10,850 nt of DNA from a bacterium (GTDB taxonomy: Bacteria > UBP15 > UBA6099 > DSWB01), in the NCBI GenBank assembly GCA_020061125.1, contig JAGUYV010000206.1, positions 1-10,850 of the forward strand, given 5' to 3'. Under the pieces are notes generated by a model. That model ran no database searches and was not told the origin of the DNA. It was given only the letters and a program-made list of their open reading frames with translations. How positions within the stretch are numbered: the stretch's first letter is position 1; the number at the start of each line of letters is the position of its first letter. The translations under genes were made by a program, and so were the position numbers. Shown in pieces: positions 1 through 7,291 of this stretch.

Positions 1-559
1 CCTTGAAACGCTCGCGCAGGCTGTCGGACTTGCCCCACAGCATGCATGTGTTGCACAGCACTTCCATGGTGGCGAACGCATCCCTGTTTTTGAACACGCC
101 CTGTTTCACGCCCTGCTCATAGATGACCGCGTAGTTGCTGATATAAAGCTCCTTGAGGCGGTCCATGCTCTCTCGGTCCGTCTGCGCCATGCCCTCGACC
201 TCGGGGATCACGGTGCGGGCGGCGTCCTTGTACTGCTCAATAAGCTCGAGCTGGATGCGCAGGGCGCGGCGCAGCATAATTTCTGGCTTGAGGTTCTGTG
301 CCGAAAGTTTTTCGAGCTGCTCGAAGGTGCGCTCGTGCACTTCGGAAATTGCGAAATAGAGAATGTCCTTTTTACTTTTGATGTATTCGTAGATCGTGCC
401 CTTGCCCATGCCGGCTTCGTCGGCGATTTCCTGCACCGTGGCAAGGTGGAAGCCCTTGCGCGCGAATACGCGCGTGGCGGCCTCGAAGATCTGGGATCGG
501 CGCTCGGCGGCCAGGCCGTTGGCGCGAGGCCTTTGTTCCTTGGTTTTCACATCGGTCAT
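1..559 (-). CDS. TetR/AcrR-family transcriptional repressor, C-terminus beyond window
   Basis: A reading frame opens at the ATG at 559 and stays open to the left edge, giving 186 residues without a stop, so the C-terminus is missing. An AGGA Shine-Dalgarno element lies about 5 nt before the ATG. Residues 20-65 form the TetR_N helix-turn-helix: a first helix around RSQIFEAATRVFARKGF, then TVQEIADEAGMGKGTIYEYI (41-60) as the recognition unit, followed by KSKKDIL. Residues 70-186 look like the all-helical ligand and dimerisation domain, which is poorly conserved in this family, so the inducer cannot be read. It is the last visible gene of the efflux operon, 77 nt after the RND pump gene. A perfect palindrome sits at the operon promoter, so the likely role (inference) is drug- or metabolite-responsive repression of the operon including itself. 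The family call is firm; the target assignment is contextual. Confidence 0.93.
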   Translation of the reverse strand, partial: MTDVKTKEQRPRANGLAAERRSQIFEAATRVFARKGFHLATVQEIADEAGMGKGTIYEYIKSKKDILYFAISEVHERTFEQLEKLSAQNLKPEIMLRRALRIQLELIEQYKDAARTVIPEVEGMAQTDRESMDRLKELYISNYAVIYEQGVKQGVFKNRDAFATMEVLCNTCMLWGKSDSLRERFK

Positions 560-583
560 AGGGTTCCTGCTTCAGAGAATAAA

Positions 584-616
584 CGCGCGGGCGGGCGTGC
601 AGCCATCGCCCGCGCG
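584..616 (-). other. GC-rich intergenic hairpin between pump and repressor genes
   Basis: Two perfect 10-bp arms (584-593 and 607-616, CGCGCGGGCG and its complement) are separated by 13 nt. A further GGC/GCC pair sits inside the loop. It occupies the 77-nt gap between the RND stop (637) and the TetR start (559). Read on the minus strand, the stem is followed by TTTATTCTC, a weak U-rich tail. It could act as a partial terminator or an mRNA-stability stem that lowers repressor expression relative to the pump. The structure is seen directly; the function is inference. Confidence 0.5.
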
Positions 617-636
617 CCGGGTCCGGGGTCCTGCGT

Positions 637-3600
637 TTATGCGGCTTTGCGCCAGAACATCATTTTCTTGAATGTGCGGCCGCAGAAGTTCACGAAGTCG
701 TCTACAAGGGTGTACATGGTGGGGATGACAACCAGGGTGAGTACGGTGGACACCACCATGCCGCCCAGGGCGGCAACGGCCATGGGCTGGCGGAAGCCGC
801 CGCCCGAGCCTTGGGTGAACGCCGCAGGCATCATGCCCACGATGGTTGTGAGCGATGTGATCAGAATGGGCCGCAGGCGCACCGGCCCGGCCGCCAGGAT
901 GGCCTCGTTCCGGTCCATGCCCTGTTGCCGGTACTGGTTCACGAAGTCAATGTAGATGATGGCGTTGTTCACCACGATGCCGATGAGCATGATGATGCCG
1001 GTCATGCTCATCATGTTCATGGTCATGTTCGCGATGAACAGGCTCCACACCACGCCGATGAATGTCAGCGGCAGGGTGAACATGATCACGAACGGATAGA
1101 AGAACGACTCGAACTGCGCGGCCATGACCATGTACACGAACAGGATGGCCATGAGCATGGCCATGCCCATCTGCTTGTTCATGTCCTCCATGTCCTCTGA
1201 CTGGCCCGCGAAAAACACATTGTAGCCGGATGGCATGTCAAGCTTGTCAATCTCGGCCTGGATTTCCTTTTGCACCGTGCCCAGGGGACGGCCAGCCAGG
1301 TTGCCGGCCACCGTGATTTCACGCACGCCGTTTTTGCGGCTGATGCCCACGGGGCCCTGTTCCTGGAAGATGGTTGCGATGCTCGATATCTTGACGGCCC
1401 CCTTCATAGTGGGCACGGACATGTCGCCAATGTCCTCGACATTCATGCGCTGATCCTTGTTGAAGCGCACGCGGATGTCGTACTCCTCGCCCTCTTCGCG
1501 GTACACCACGCTGTCGTCGCCCTCTATGGCCGCGCGCATGGTCATGGACACGGTCGCGATGTCGAGTCCGTACTCCTTGAGTTTCTTTTTGTTGAACTGC
1601 ACGCGCACTTCCTGCTTGCCGATCTTCCACGAGTTTGTCACATCAATGGTGCCCGGCGTAGTTTTGACGATCTTTTCGATCTTGTCGGCAAGCCCGACCA
1701 GTGTTTGCATGTTGGGGCCGCTGACTTCCACATTAAGGTCGAGCTGCCCCGGGGGGCCGCCCATGCTGGACTGGCTGATCTGGAACACTGCGTCCGGGAT
1801 GGCGGCCACCTCTTTGCGAACCTGCTGGAGGATTTCGTTTGTGGAGCGGTCACGCTCTTTATAGTCCGTGAGTTTGACCATGATGAATCCGAAGTTCGGG
1901 TCTGTGCTATGAGTTCCGGAGCCGCTGATCTGCGATCCGACCGTGGAACTCATGACCTCGAACTCGGGCAGTTTCTGGACAATGTTTTCTGCTTTTTTCA
2001 CCACGGCGTCGGTGTCGTCCAGGGTGGCGTAGGGGGGCATTTCCACGATGACCTGGAACTCGCCGGTGTCGCCTTCGCCCACGAACTCGAAGCCGATGAG
2101 GCCTTTTGCGATGATGAAGACCGCCGACCCGAACAGAAGCAGCATGGCCAGCACCACGACGAACCGGCGGCGGATCGCAAAGCGCAGCACCATGGGATAT
2201 CCGGACTGGAGCACGCCGAAGAACTTGTCGAAGCCCGGGAACAGGCCGTACAGGAACCCGGCGATGATGGCCAGCACAGATATGGCGAGGATGGCGAAGC
2301 CCGCGATAAGGTTGAATCCGCCCTGTCCGGTGACGGCGGCTTTAATCATGGGAATGCCGAACCCGAAGCCCGCATAGATGGCCCCGGCCAGCAATGCCAG
2401 CGCCAGGAGGATTACCGGCGCGCTGGGCGGTTTTTTCGATGCTCCGTACATGCCGCCTTCGGTTGGCTTGAGCATTTTGGCGGCCATGGCCGGGGTGAGT
2501 GTGAACGCCACGAAAATGGAGAAAAGGGTGGCGAAGGACACGGTGAAGCCGAACTCCTTGAAGAACTGGCCCACCATGCCGCTCATGAACGCCATGGGCA
2601 GGAACACGCAGATGTTGGTGGAGCCGGAAGCCAGCACGGCGAGGCCCACTTCCTTGAGGCCGTCGCGCGCCGCGTCCATGGGCGTTTTGCCCATCTCCAG
2701 GTGCCGGAATATGTTCTCCAGCACAACGGTGCTGTTGTCCACCAGGGTGCCCACGGCGATGGCCAGGCCCATCAGGGACATGAAATTGATGGTGAAGCCC
2801 GCGGAGTACACCGGGATAAAAGTGCCGATGATGGCCACGGGAATGGCGAGGAAGATGATGAATGTGCTGCGCGCGTCGCGCAGAAACAGAATGATCATGA
2901 TGGTGGCGAACAGGGCGCCGTAGATCAGGTTCTGCTGCACATCGGACACCGCGTCCTTGATGAAGCGGGACAGGTCGCTGGTGAGCTTGACATTGAAATC
3001 GGGAAGCTCTTTTTCGAGCTTCTTCATTTCCTTGATGGCCTGGTTGCTGACCTGCACGGTGTTGGCGCCGCTCTGTTTTTGCAGGGACAGGTTCACGGCG
3101 TTCTCGCCCATGAGGCGCGCGTACTGGTCCACTTCCTTGTATCCGTCGGTCACGGTGGCGACTTCGCTGATTTTGACCATGCCGATCTGGGTGGGGATTT
3201 CCACATCCTTGATTTCATCCACGGAAGCGTACTGGCCCACCACGCGCACCAGGCTCTCGTCGGTGCCTCGTTTGACCTTGCCCACGGGGATGTTCAAATT
3301 GTCGCGGCCGAGCGCCTCGACCACCTGCAGGATGTTGAGGTTTTTGGCGGCGAGCCGGTTGCGGTCAATGTCTATGTGGATTTCGCGCTCGCGGCCACCG
3401 AGCAGTGATACCGTGGCCACGCCCGGCACTTGTTCCAGGCGTTTCTGGATGATGTCTTCCGCAGTCTTACGCACCTCGATGGGCGGCCGCGGCGAGGACA
3501 CCGAGAAGAACAAGATGGGGAAGGAGTCCAGATCGAGCTTGAGCACGATGGGGTCTTCGGCGTCGTCGGGCAGCAGGTTCTGGGCTGCCGACACCTTGTC

Positions 3601-3927
3601 GCGCACATCCGCGGCCTTGGCGTCCAGGTCCACGCCTACATCGAACTCCAGGGCGATCATGGACAGGTTTTCCTCGGAGTCGCTTTTCATGCTCTTGAGG
3701 TCCGCGAGTGAGCTTAACTCGTCCTCGAGCTTGTCCGTGACCTGGGTTTCGATTTCCTCGGGGTTGGCGCCGGGATACACGGTGACCACGGTGACCCACG
3801 GGATGTCCACCTTGGGGAACAACTCCACGGGCAGGCGCGAGTAGGCGTTGATGCCCAGCACCACGATGGCCGTGATGATCATGGTCACGAACACCGGCCG
3901 TCTTATGGATATTTCGCTGAAGTTCAT
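637..3927 (-). CDS. RND multidrug efflux permease, HAE1/AcrB-like, variant with loop insertion
   Basis: The 1096-residue product is an inner-membrane RND pump that would export hydrophobic or amphiphilic compounds using the ion gradient. Visible landmarks are the N-terminal SISIRRPVFV helix start and TM1 (about 10-28), the first periplasmic porter region (about 35-335), TM2-6 (about 335-487), a second porter region (about 612-915) and TM8-12 (about 918-1078). The TM4 motif reads VDNSTVVLENI (D397, N398) where AcrB has Asp407-Asp408. The TM10 motif reads VVNNAIIYIDF (N987) where AcrB has Lys940. The AcrB Arg971 and Thr978 equivalents remain (R1017, T1024). Residues about 490-565 hold two hydrophobic stretches absent from AcrB, making the protein about 47 residues longer than AcrB. 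The gene starts 36 nt after the adaptor stop, with only a weak AAGGA upstream. Substrate specificity cannot be read from the sequence. Confidence 0.97.
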   Translation of the reverse strand: MNFSEISIRRPVFVTMIITAIVVLGINAYSRLPVELFPKVDIPWVTVVTVYPGANPEEIETQVTDKLEDELSSLADLKSMKSDSEENLSMIALEFDVGVDLDAKAADVRDKVSAAQNLLPDDAEDPIVLKLDLDSFPILFFSVSSPRPPIEVRKTAEDIIQKRLEQVPGVATVSLLGGREREIHIDIDRNRLAAKNLNILQVVEALGRDNLNIPVGKVKRGTDESLVRVVGQYASVDEIKDVEIPTQIGMVKISEVATVTDGYKEVDQYARLMGENAVNLSLQKQSGANTVQVSNQAIKEMKKLEKELPDFNVKLTSDLSRFIKDAVSDVQQNLIYGALFATIMIILFLRDARSTFIIFLAIPVAIIGTFIPVYSAGFTINFMSLMGLAIAVGTLVDNSTVVLENIFRHLEMGKTPMDAARDGLKEVGLAVLASGSTNICVFLPMAFMSGMVGQFFKEFGFTVSFATLFSIFVAFTLTPAMAAKMLKPTEGGMYGASKKPPSAPVILLALALLAGAIYAGFGFGIPMIKAAVTGQGGFNLIAGFAILAISVLAIIAGFLYGLFPGFDKFFGVLQSGYPMVLRFAIRRRFVVVLAMLLLFGSAVFIIAKGLIGFEFVGEGDTGEFQVIVEMPPYATLDDTDAVVKKAENIVQKLPEFEVMSSTVGSQISGSGTHSTDPNFGFIMVKLTDYKERDRSTNEILQQVRKEVAAIPDAVFQISQSSMGGPPGQLDLNVEVSGPNMQTLVGLADKIEKIVKTTPGTIDVTNSWKIGKQEVRVQFNKKKLKEYGLDIATVSMTMRAAIEGDDSVVYREEGEEYDIRVRFNKDQRMNVEDIGDMSVPTMKGAVKISSIATIFQEQGPVGISRKNGVREITVAGNLAGRPLGTVQKEIQAEIDKLDMPSGYNVFFAGQSEDMEDMNKQMGMAMLMAILFVYMVMAAQFESFFYPFVIMFTLPLTFIGVVWSLFIANMTMNMMSMTGIIMLIGIVVNNAIIYIDFVNQYRQQGMDRNEAILAAGPVRLRPILITSLTTIVGMMPAAFTQGSGGGFRQPMAVAALGGMVVSTVLTLVVIPTMYTLVDDFVNFCGRTFKKMMFWRKAA

Positions 3928-3963
3928 GTGCGCTTACCGTCCTTGAAGGGAAATGCCTTTCGA

Positions 3964-5229
3964 TCAGTACTTCTGCGTGGATTCCCTGATGTCGAGCTTG
4001 GCGTCTTTGGACAGAAGGTTCTGCCCCTGGTAAACCACGCGGTCGCCGGGTTTGACGCAGCCGTCCTGGATGGCCGAGAAATTCATGATGCGCGTGTGCT
4101 TTTTGCAGGTTCGCTTTGCGGCTTTGCCGTCCTTGCCCGCGACCCACACGATTTCGTTTTCGAGCACGGCCTTGTAGGGGATGACCAGGAACGGCTCGGG
4201 GGTGAGCTTGATGTCGCCCTCTACGAACATGCCGTGCTTGAGTCCCTCGGCGTTGCCCGTGATGATGGCTTCCACGGGCGCCTGGCGGTTCTGCTCGAAC
4301 ACGAATGTCGGCACATAGCTGATGTCCGCGGTGAACTTTTTGCCGGGCAGGGCCGTGGAACTGAACTCCACGGACTGGCCCTGGCGAATCTTGGGCAGGT
4401 CGTCTTCGTTGAGCATCAGGGAGACTTTCTTGTCCCCGTCGCGAAGGATCTGGAACACCGCGGACTCGGGGCCGATCATGGCGCCGTTCACGGTCATGCG
4501 CAGGCTGATCACGCCGTCTATCTCGCTGCGCACCACGGTGCGGCTCAAGCTGGTGCGGGCGAAGGCCAGGGCGGCCTCGGCCTGCTTGAGCTGCGCGCGC
4601 GCCGCGTCCACCTCGAGCTGCTTGGTGCCCGCGTCGCCGATCCGCGACTGTATCATGGCGCTGTCCAGGTTCTTCTTCGAGGTTTCCACCTTGGTGCGCA
4701 TGCCCACCAGGTCCTGCTCGGAGATCACGCCGGCTTCGAAGAGTTTCTCCATGCGCTGGAGGTTCCACTTGTCGTACTCGTAGCCCGCGCGCGCGGCGTC
4801 AGCCATGTTCGAGGCCAGGTTCTGTTCGTTCAGGTTCTGGCGTTTTTGCGCAATCTGCAGGGCCACGCGTGCGGCTGACACTGCGGCCTCGGCTTGGCGA
4901 ACGCCGTTCTGGTAATCCGTGGGGTCAATCTTGAGCAGCGGGTCGTTCTTGGAAACCCGGTCGCCCTTGTCCACATAGATTTCCTTGATCACGCCGCCGA
5001 CCTGGGGCGTGACATTGAGGGTGTCGGGCAGGTTCACGGTGCCGGTGAAGTGCACATCGCGGCTCAAGTCCTTGATCTGCGCCACCACCACTTTCACGGG
5101 GTAGCCTTGCTCCTTGCGGATGTCTTCGGTGGAAACGGTTTTTTCGTCCTTGGGTCCGCACCCGGCGAGCAGCGCTCCGAGCAGCAGCGCGCCGCACAGC
5201 AGGGACAGGGTTTTGAATGTGCGCGTCAT
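3964..5229 (-). CDS. RND efflux membrane-fusion (periplasmic adaptor) lipoprotein
   Basis: The adaptor would bridge the RND pump and the outer-membrane channel. The start at 5229 (MTRTFK) is preferred over an upstream ATG at 5268. It is preceded by AGGAG with an 8-9 nt spacer and gives a clean lipoprotein signal: hydrophobic residues 7-20, lipobox LAGC, Cys24. The upstream ATG would overlap the end of the channel gene and bury the signal. Of the 421 residues, about 68-105 are the first lipoyl half (VTPQVGGVIKEIYVDKGDRV). Residues about 108-228 form a long Ala/Gln/Arg-rich coiled-coil hairpin. Residues about 230-262 close the lipoyl domain, and about 265-345 form the beta-barrel (LMLNEDDLPKIRQGQSVEF). 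The remainder is membrane-proximal and contains two unusual cysteines, Cys375 and Cys391. The gene sits between channel and pump with 35- and 36-nt gaps, so co-translation in one operon is likely. Confidence 0.96.
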   Translation of the reverse strand: MTRTFKTLSLLCGALLLGALLAGCGPKDEKTVSTEDIRKEQGYPVKVVVAQIKDLSRDVHFTGTVNLPDTLNVTPQVGGVIKEIYVDKGDRVSKNDPLLKIDPTDYQNGVRQAEAAVSAARVALQIAQKRQNLNEQNLASNMADAARAGYEYDKWNLQRMEKLFEAGVISEQDLVGMRTKVETSKKNLDSAMIQSRIGDAGTKQLEVDAARAQLKQAEAALAFARTSLSRTVVRSEIDGVISLRMTVNGAMIGPESAVFQILRDGDKKVSLMLNEDDLPKIRQGQSVEFSSTALPGKKFTADISYVPTFVFEQNRQAPVEAIITGNAEGLKHGMFVEGDIKLTPEPFLVIPYKAVLENEIVWVAGKDGKAAKRTCKKHTRIMNFSAIQDGCVKPGDRVVYQGQNLLSKDAKLDIRESTQKY

Positions 5230-5264
5230 GATTGTGTCTCCTGGTTCCTTATTCGGGACTGTGA

Positions 5265-6722
5265 TCAAAAGTCCTCGAGATTTTCGAGGCCCACGGCTCT
5301 CGCAAGGCGTGCCTTTGCCATCTGGAGATCGAATTCGGCTTTGTTGAGGTTCAGTCCGGCCTGCATTTCACCGAACAGGGCGTCTTTCCAGTCCAGCTCG
5401 CTGACCACGCCCTGATCGTAACCCACATCGGCCATTTCGCGCGCGCGCTCGGCCTGGCGCATGATGGCCCGGCTGGTCTCCATGCGCTTGATGGCTTCGT
5501 CGAGGTTCAGATACACCTGCTGGGTCTGCAGAATGATGCCCTCGCGCGCGTCCACGGCCTGGAGTTCGAGCCGCTGCGCGGTCTCCGCGCCCTGGCGCAC
5601 CCGCGCCCGCGCGACGCCGCTGTCGTACATCTGCATGGAGTACGACACCACATAGCGCCACGAGTTTTCGGATGAGAACGAAGACCCGGAACTTAACACA
5701 TTGCGCAGGTAGGCGAACGCCACCATGGGCCGGTTCTTGCTCAACTGCGCGCCCAGGCCGGCCTGATGGATCGCGTTTTGAAGCTGCACAAGCTCCACGC
5801 GGTTGGCCAGTGCGTAGTCCACGAACTTGCCAACGGGCGCGAGGGCGGGAATGCTCACGCTGCCCGGCTCGTAGCGCACGCGGGTGTCGCGCTCCACGGG
5901 AACGCCCAGCACATTGTTCAGCGCCATGCGCGCCAGGTCCGCCCCGGCCTGCGCCCTGGTGAGTTGCTCTCTGGCGTCGGCCACGGACACCTCGGCGCGG
6001 ATCACATCGAAGTACGGAATGGTGCCCTGCTCATAGCGCGCATTTGCGCCGGCAAGGTGCTCCTCGGCCAGGCCCAGGCTTCTTTTCATGACTTCGAGTC
6101 CGGCCAGGGCCAGCACATAATTAAAGAAGGATTCTTTTGTATTCAGAGTCACTTCCAGGGACAGGCGCTCCACATCGAGTTCCGCGGAGTTGCGGCCCAG
6201 GCGCTGGGCCTTGAGGCTCTTGCCCTTGGTGCCGAATGTCAGAAGCGGCACGGAAAAAGTGAGGTCCATGGTGCGGCTGTTCTTGGCGCTCAAAGGCGCG
6301 CTGATGGGCGCGGTCGGCTCGGCGTAGGTAATGGCCGTTCCCGCGGTGACCACGCTCGCGGCCGGAGGCGTGGAGGACAGGTCCAGCACCGTGGTGTCCG
6401 TGGAGAACATGAACGCGCGCGGGCTGTACGCCGCGATGGTGAAAGAGGACGGGTCGTGAACCCGCTGCCAGTTGCCTTCGAGCTTCAGCCCGGGGTTGAA
6501 CAGCGCGCGCGTCTCCGATATCCTTTTCTGCGCGATGTTGAAGTCGTGCACCGACTCCTGGATCTGCCTGTTGTTTTTCTTGGCCAGGCTCACCGCCTGC
6601 TCCAGAGACAGGGCGGCCTGCTCCAGAGAGATTTCCCTTTCCTCGAACGCGCAGGCCGCGCTGGAAAAAGCCATGCACCCCAGCAGCAGCAACGGCGTCA
6701 AAGCGAACCGTGGGAATTTCAT
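5265..6722 (-). CDS. TolC-like outer-membrane efflux channel protein
   Basis: The product would be the outer-membrane exit duct of the tripartite pump. I place the start at ATG 6722 (MKFPRF), giving 485 residues. GGAGG at 6729-6733 lies 6 nt upstream of it but directly abuts the alternative ATG at 6728, and the frame extension up to 6800 would run through the operator and the -10 element. Residues 1-25 are a Sec signal peptide with probable cleavage after ACA; an LLGC at 13-16 is a less likely lipobox. Two OEP repeats are visible. The first begins near LEQAVSLAKKNNRQIQES; the second has VDYALANRVELVQLQNAIHQA and ends with FDLQMAKARLARAVG, with long Ala/Arg/Glu-rich helices between. An in-frame seven-residue duplication (SLEQA-AL-SLEQA) follows the signal peptide. 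It is the first gene of the operon, 35 nt before the adaptor gene. Confidence 0.95.
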   Translation of the reverse strand: MKFPRFALTPLLLLGCMAFSSAACAFEEREISLEQAALSLEQAVSLAKKNNRQIQESVHDFNIAQKRISETRALFNPGLKLEGNWQRVHDPSSFTIAAYSPRAFMFSTDTTVLDLSSTPPAASVVTAGTAITYAEPTAPISAPLSAKNSRTMDLTFSVPLLTFGTKGKSLKAQRLGRNSAELDVERLSLEVTLNTKESFFNYVLALAGLEVMKRSLGLAEEHLAGANARYEQGTIPYFDVIRAEVSVADAREQLTRAQAGADLARMALNNVLGVPVERDTRVRYEPGSVSIPALAPVGKFVDYALANRVELVQLQNAIHQAGLGAQLSKNRPMVAFAYLRNVLSSGSSFSSENSWRYVVSYSMQMYDSGVARARVRQGAETAQRLELQAVDAREGIILQTQQVYLNLDEAIKRMETSRAIMRQAERAREMADVGYDQGVVSELDWKDALFGEMQAGLNLNKAEFDLQMAKARLARAVGLENLEDF

Positions 6723-6728
6723 AATCAT

Positions 6729-6733
6729 CCTCC
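6729..6733 (-). promoter_or_regulatory. Shine-Dalgarno sequence deciding the channel-gene start
   Basis: GGAGG on the minus strand has a 6-nt spacer to ATG 6722 and no spacer to ATG 6728. This favours 6722 as the real initiation codon and rules against the longer frame reaching 6800. Confidence 0.75.
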
Positions 6734-6750
6734 ATGAGCACGAGGGATCC

Positions 6751-6772
6751 GCCGACCGACCGGTCGGTCGGC
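6751..6772. promoter_or_regulatory. Perfect 22-bp palindrome, probable TetR operator of the efflux operon
   Basis: The sequence is GCCGACCGACC followed by its exact reverse complement, centred between 6761 and 6762. It begins 8 nt downstream of the -10 box, so it covers the expected transcription start and the first leader bases, ending 28 nt before the channel-gene ATG. A GACCG..CGGTC-type inverted repeat of this size is typical of TetR-family operators, and the operon ends in a TetR gene. Binding there would block RNA polymerase. The palindrome is seen directly; its pairing with the repressor at 1-559 is inference. Confidence 0.8.
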
Positions 6773-6780
6773 TCTTGCAC

Positions 6781-6810
6781 AGTATAGCCATTTCAGGCAT
6801 GCGGGATCAA
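6781..6810 (-). promoter_or_regulatory. Sigma-70-type promoter of the efflux operon
   Basis: On the minus strand a -35 element TTGATC (6805-6810) and a -10 element TATACT (6781-6786) are separated by 18 bp. Against the TTGACA/TATAAT consensus they score 4/6 and 5/6. The predicted start near 6774 falls at the edge of the palindromic operator, a classic repressible arrangement. The leader to the first ATG would be about 50 nt. Confidence 0.7.
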
Positions 6811-6915
6811 GGGGTTTGCGGCGCGCAACGCAGATTTATTTTTTATTAAGGACAAGGTTTCAACAGATTTTCAGGGTGCGCGGGGCGCGGATTATTTCTG
6901 TGTCTTGTCGTGTCG

Positions 6916-6932
6916 TGCGCGCCGCGCGCGCA
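6916..6932 (-). other. GC hairpin abutting the stop of the small Cys/His gene
   Basis: Two perfect 7-bp arms (TGCGCGC at 6916-6922 and GCGCGCA at 6926-6932) enclose a 3-nt loop, immediately after the stop codon at 6933-6935 on the minus strand. There is no U-run after it, so it is at best a stability stem or a weak or Rho-assisted terminator. The sequence is also simple GC alternation, which lowers its significance. Confidence 0.35.
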
Positions 6933-7094
6933 TCACTTGCCCTGCTTCGCCAGGCTGCGCTGATACGCCTTCCAGCCCGGGCAGATGTATGTGTGCCATT
7001 TCCACAGCCTGCCCGAGAAGGACTTGGGATTGTCAATGTACTTCTGCCGCCAGGGGCAGCTTTCGCACCTGTGTTTGGGGGTCGTGTCCGCCAC
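6933..7094 (-). CDS. Small Cys/His-containing protein, 53 aa, unknown function
   Basis: I do not recognise a named family. I place the start at GTG 7094 because a perfect GAGGAGG (7100-7106) precedes it by 5 nt. The in-frame extension up to 7250 runs into repeat DNA and reads as low-complexity sequence. The predicted 53-residue protein is basic and aromatic-rich: HRCESCPWRQKYIDNPKSF, then GRLWKWHTYICPGWKAY. Cys10 and Cys13 form a CxxC; His34 and Cys38 form an HxxxC. Together they could be a CCHC zinc knuckle, with conserved-looking Trp and Pro-Gly-Trp positions. No signal peptide or membrane helix is visible. A possible -10 TATACT lies at 7131-7136 with only a weak -35. It is transcribed toward the efflux operon but ends more than 120 nt before that operon's own promoter, so a functional link is doubtful. 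Confidence 0.6.
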   Translation of the reverse strand: MADTTPKHRCESCPWRQKYIDNPKSFSGRLWKWHTYICPGWKAYQRSLAKQGK

Positions 7095-7099
7095 GAGGG

Positions 7100-7106
7100 C
7101 CTCCTC
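7100..7106 (-). promoter_or_regulatory. Strong Shine-Dalgarno sequence fixing a GTG start
   Basis: GAGGAGG on the minus strand, 5 nt before GTG 7094. It is the best ribosome-binding match I see in the window and the main reason to call the 53-residue gene with this start. Confidence 0.65.
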
Positions 7107-7136
7107 TGTCAAGTATGGGCCACCGCCGATAGTATA

Positions 7137-7170
7137 GGAACCCGGAGCCGGAAACCTGAAACCGGAAGCC
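7137..7170 (+). repeat. Degenerate heptamer array, left outer edge of repeat island
   Basis: Successive units read GGAACCC, GGAGCC, GGAAACC, TGAAACC, GGAAGCC: five diverged copies of the heptamer that is perfect at 9828-9862, in the same orientation. The array lies just upstream of the small Cys/His gene, over the region where its -35 element would be. Confidence 0.7.
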
Positions 7171-7291
7171 GAAAAAGCAAAAGCAAAGGCAATCATAACC
7201 ACGGAGTGCAAAGGGGAAAAGATTGACGCAGAGGACGCAATGGTGCGCAAAGGCCGCGGAGGAAAACCACGATATCATGGTGACCGCAAAG

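Noticed and set aside
335-955. 206-codon plus-strand frame
   Set aside because: It is antisense to the TetR gene and the end of the pump gene, and low in recognisable structure.
1270-3408. 712-codon plus-strand open frame opposite the RND pump
   Set aside because: It is antisense to a clear pump gene, is very rich in His, Gly and Asp with no recognisable domain, and is explained by third-position GC bias of the real gene.
3467-4768. 433-codon minus-strand frame across the pump-adaptor junction
   Set aside because: It is an Arg/Gly/His-rich out-of-frame shadow overlapping two well-supported genes.
6723-6800. Longer start for the channel protein at 6800
   Set aside because: The extension would cover the -10 box and operator, lacks a Shine-Dalgarno sequence and would bury the signal peptide.
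6824-6850. TTGCG/CGCAA hairpin followed by a T-rich stretch on the plus strand, as a terminator
   Set aside because: The stem is only about 5 bp and no plus-strand gene enters this region.
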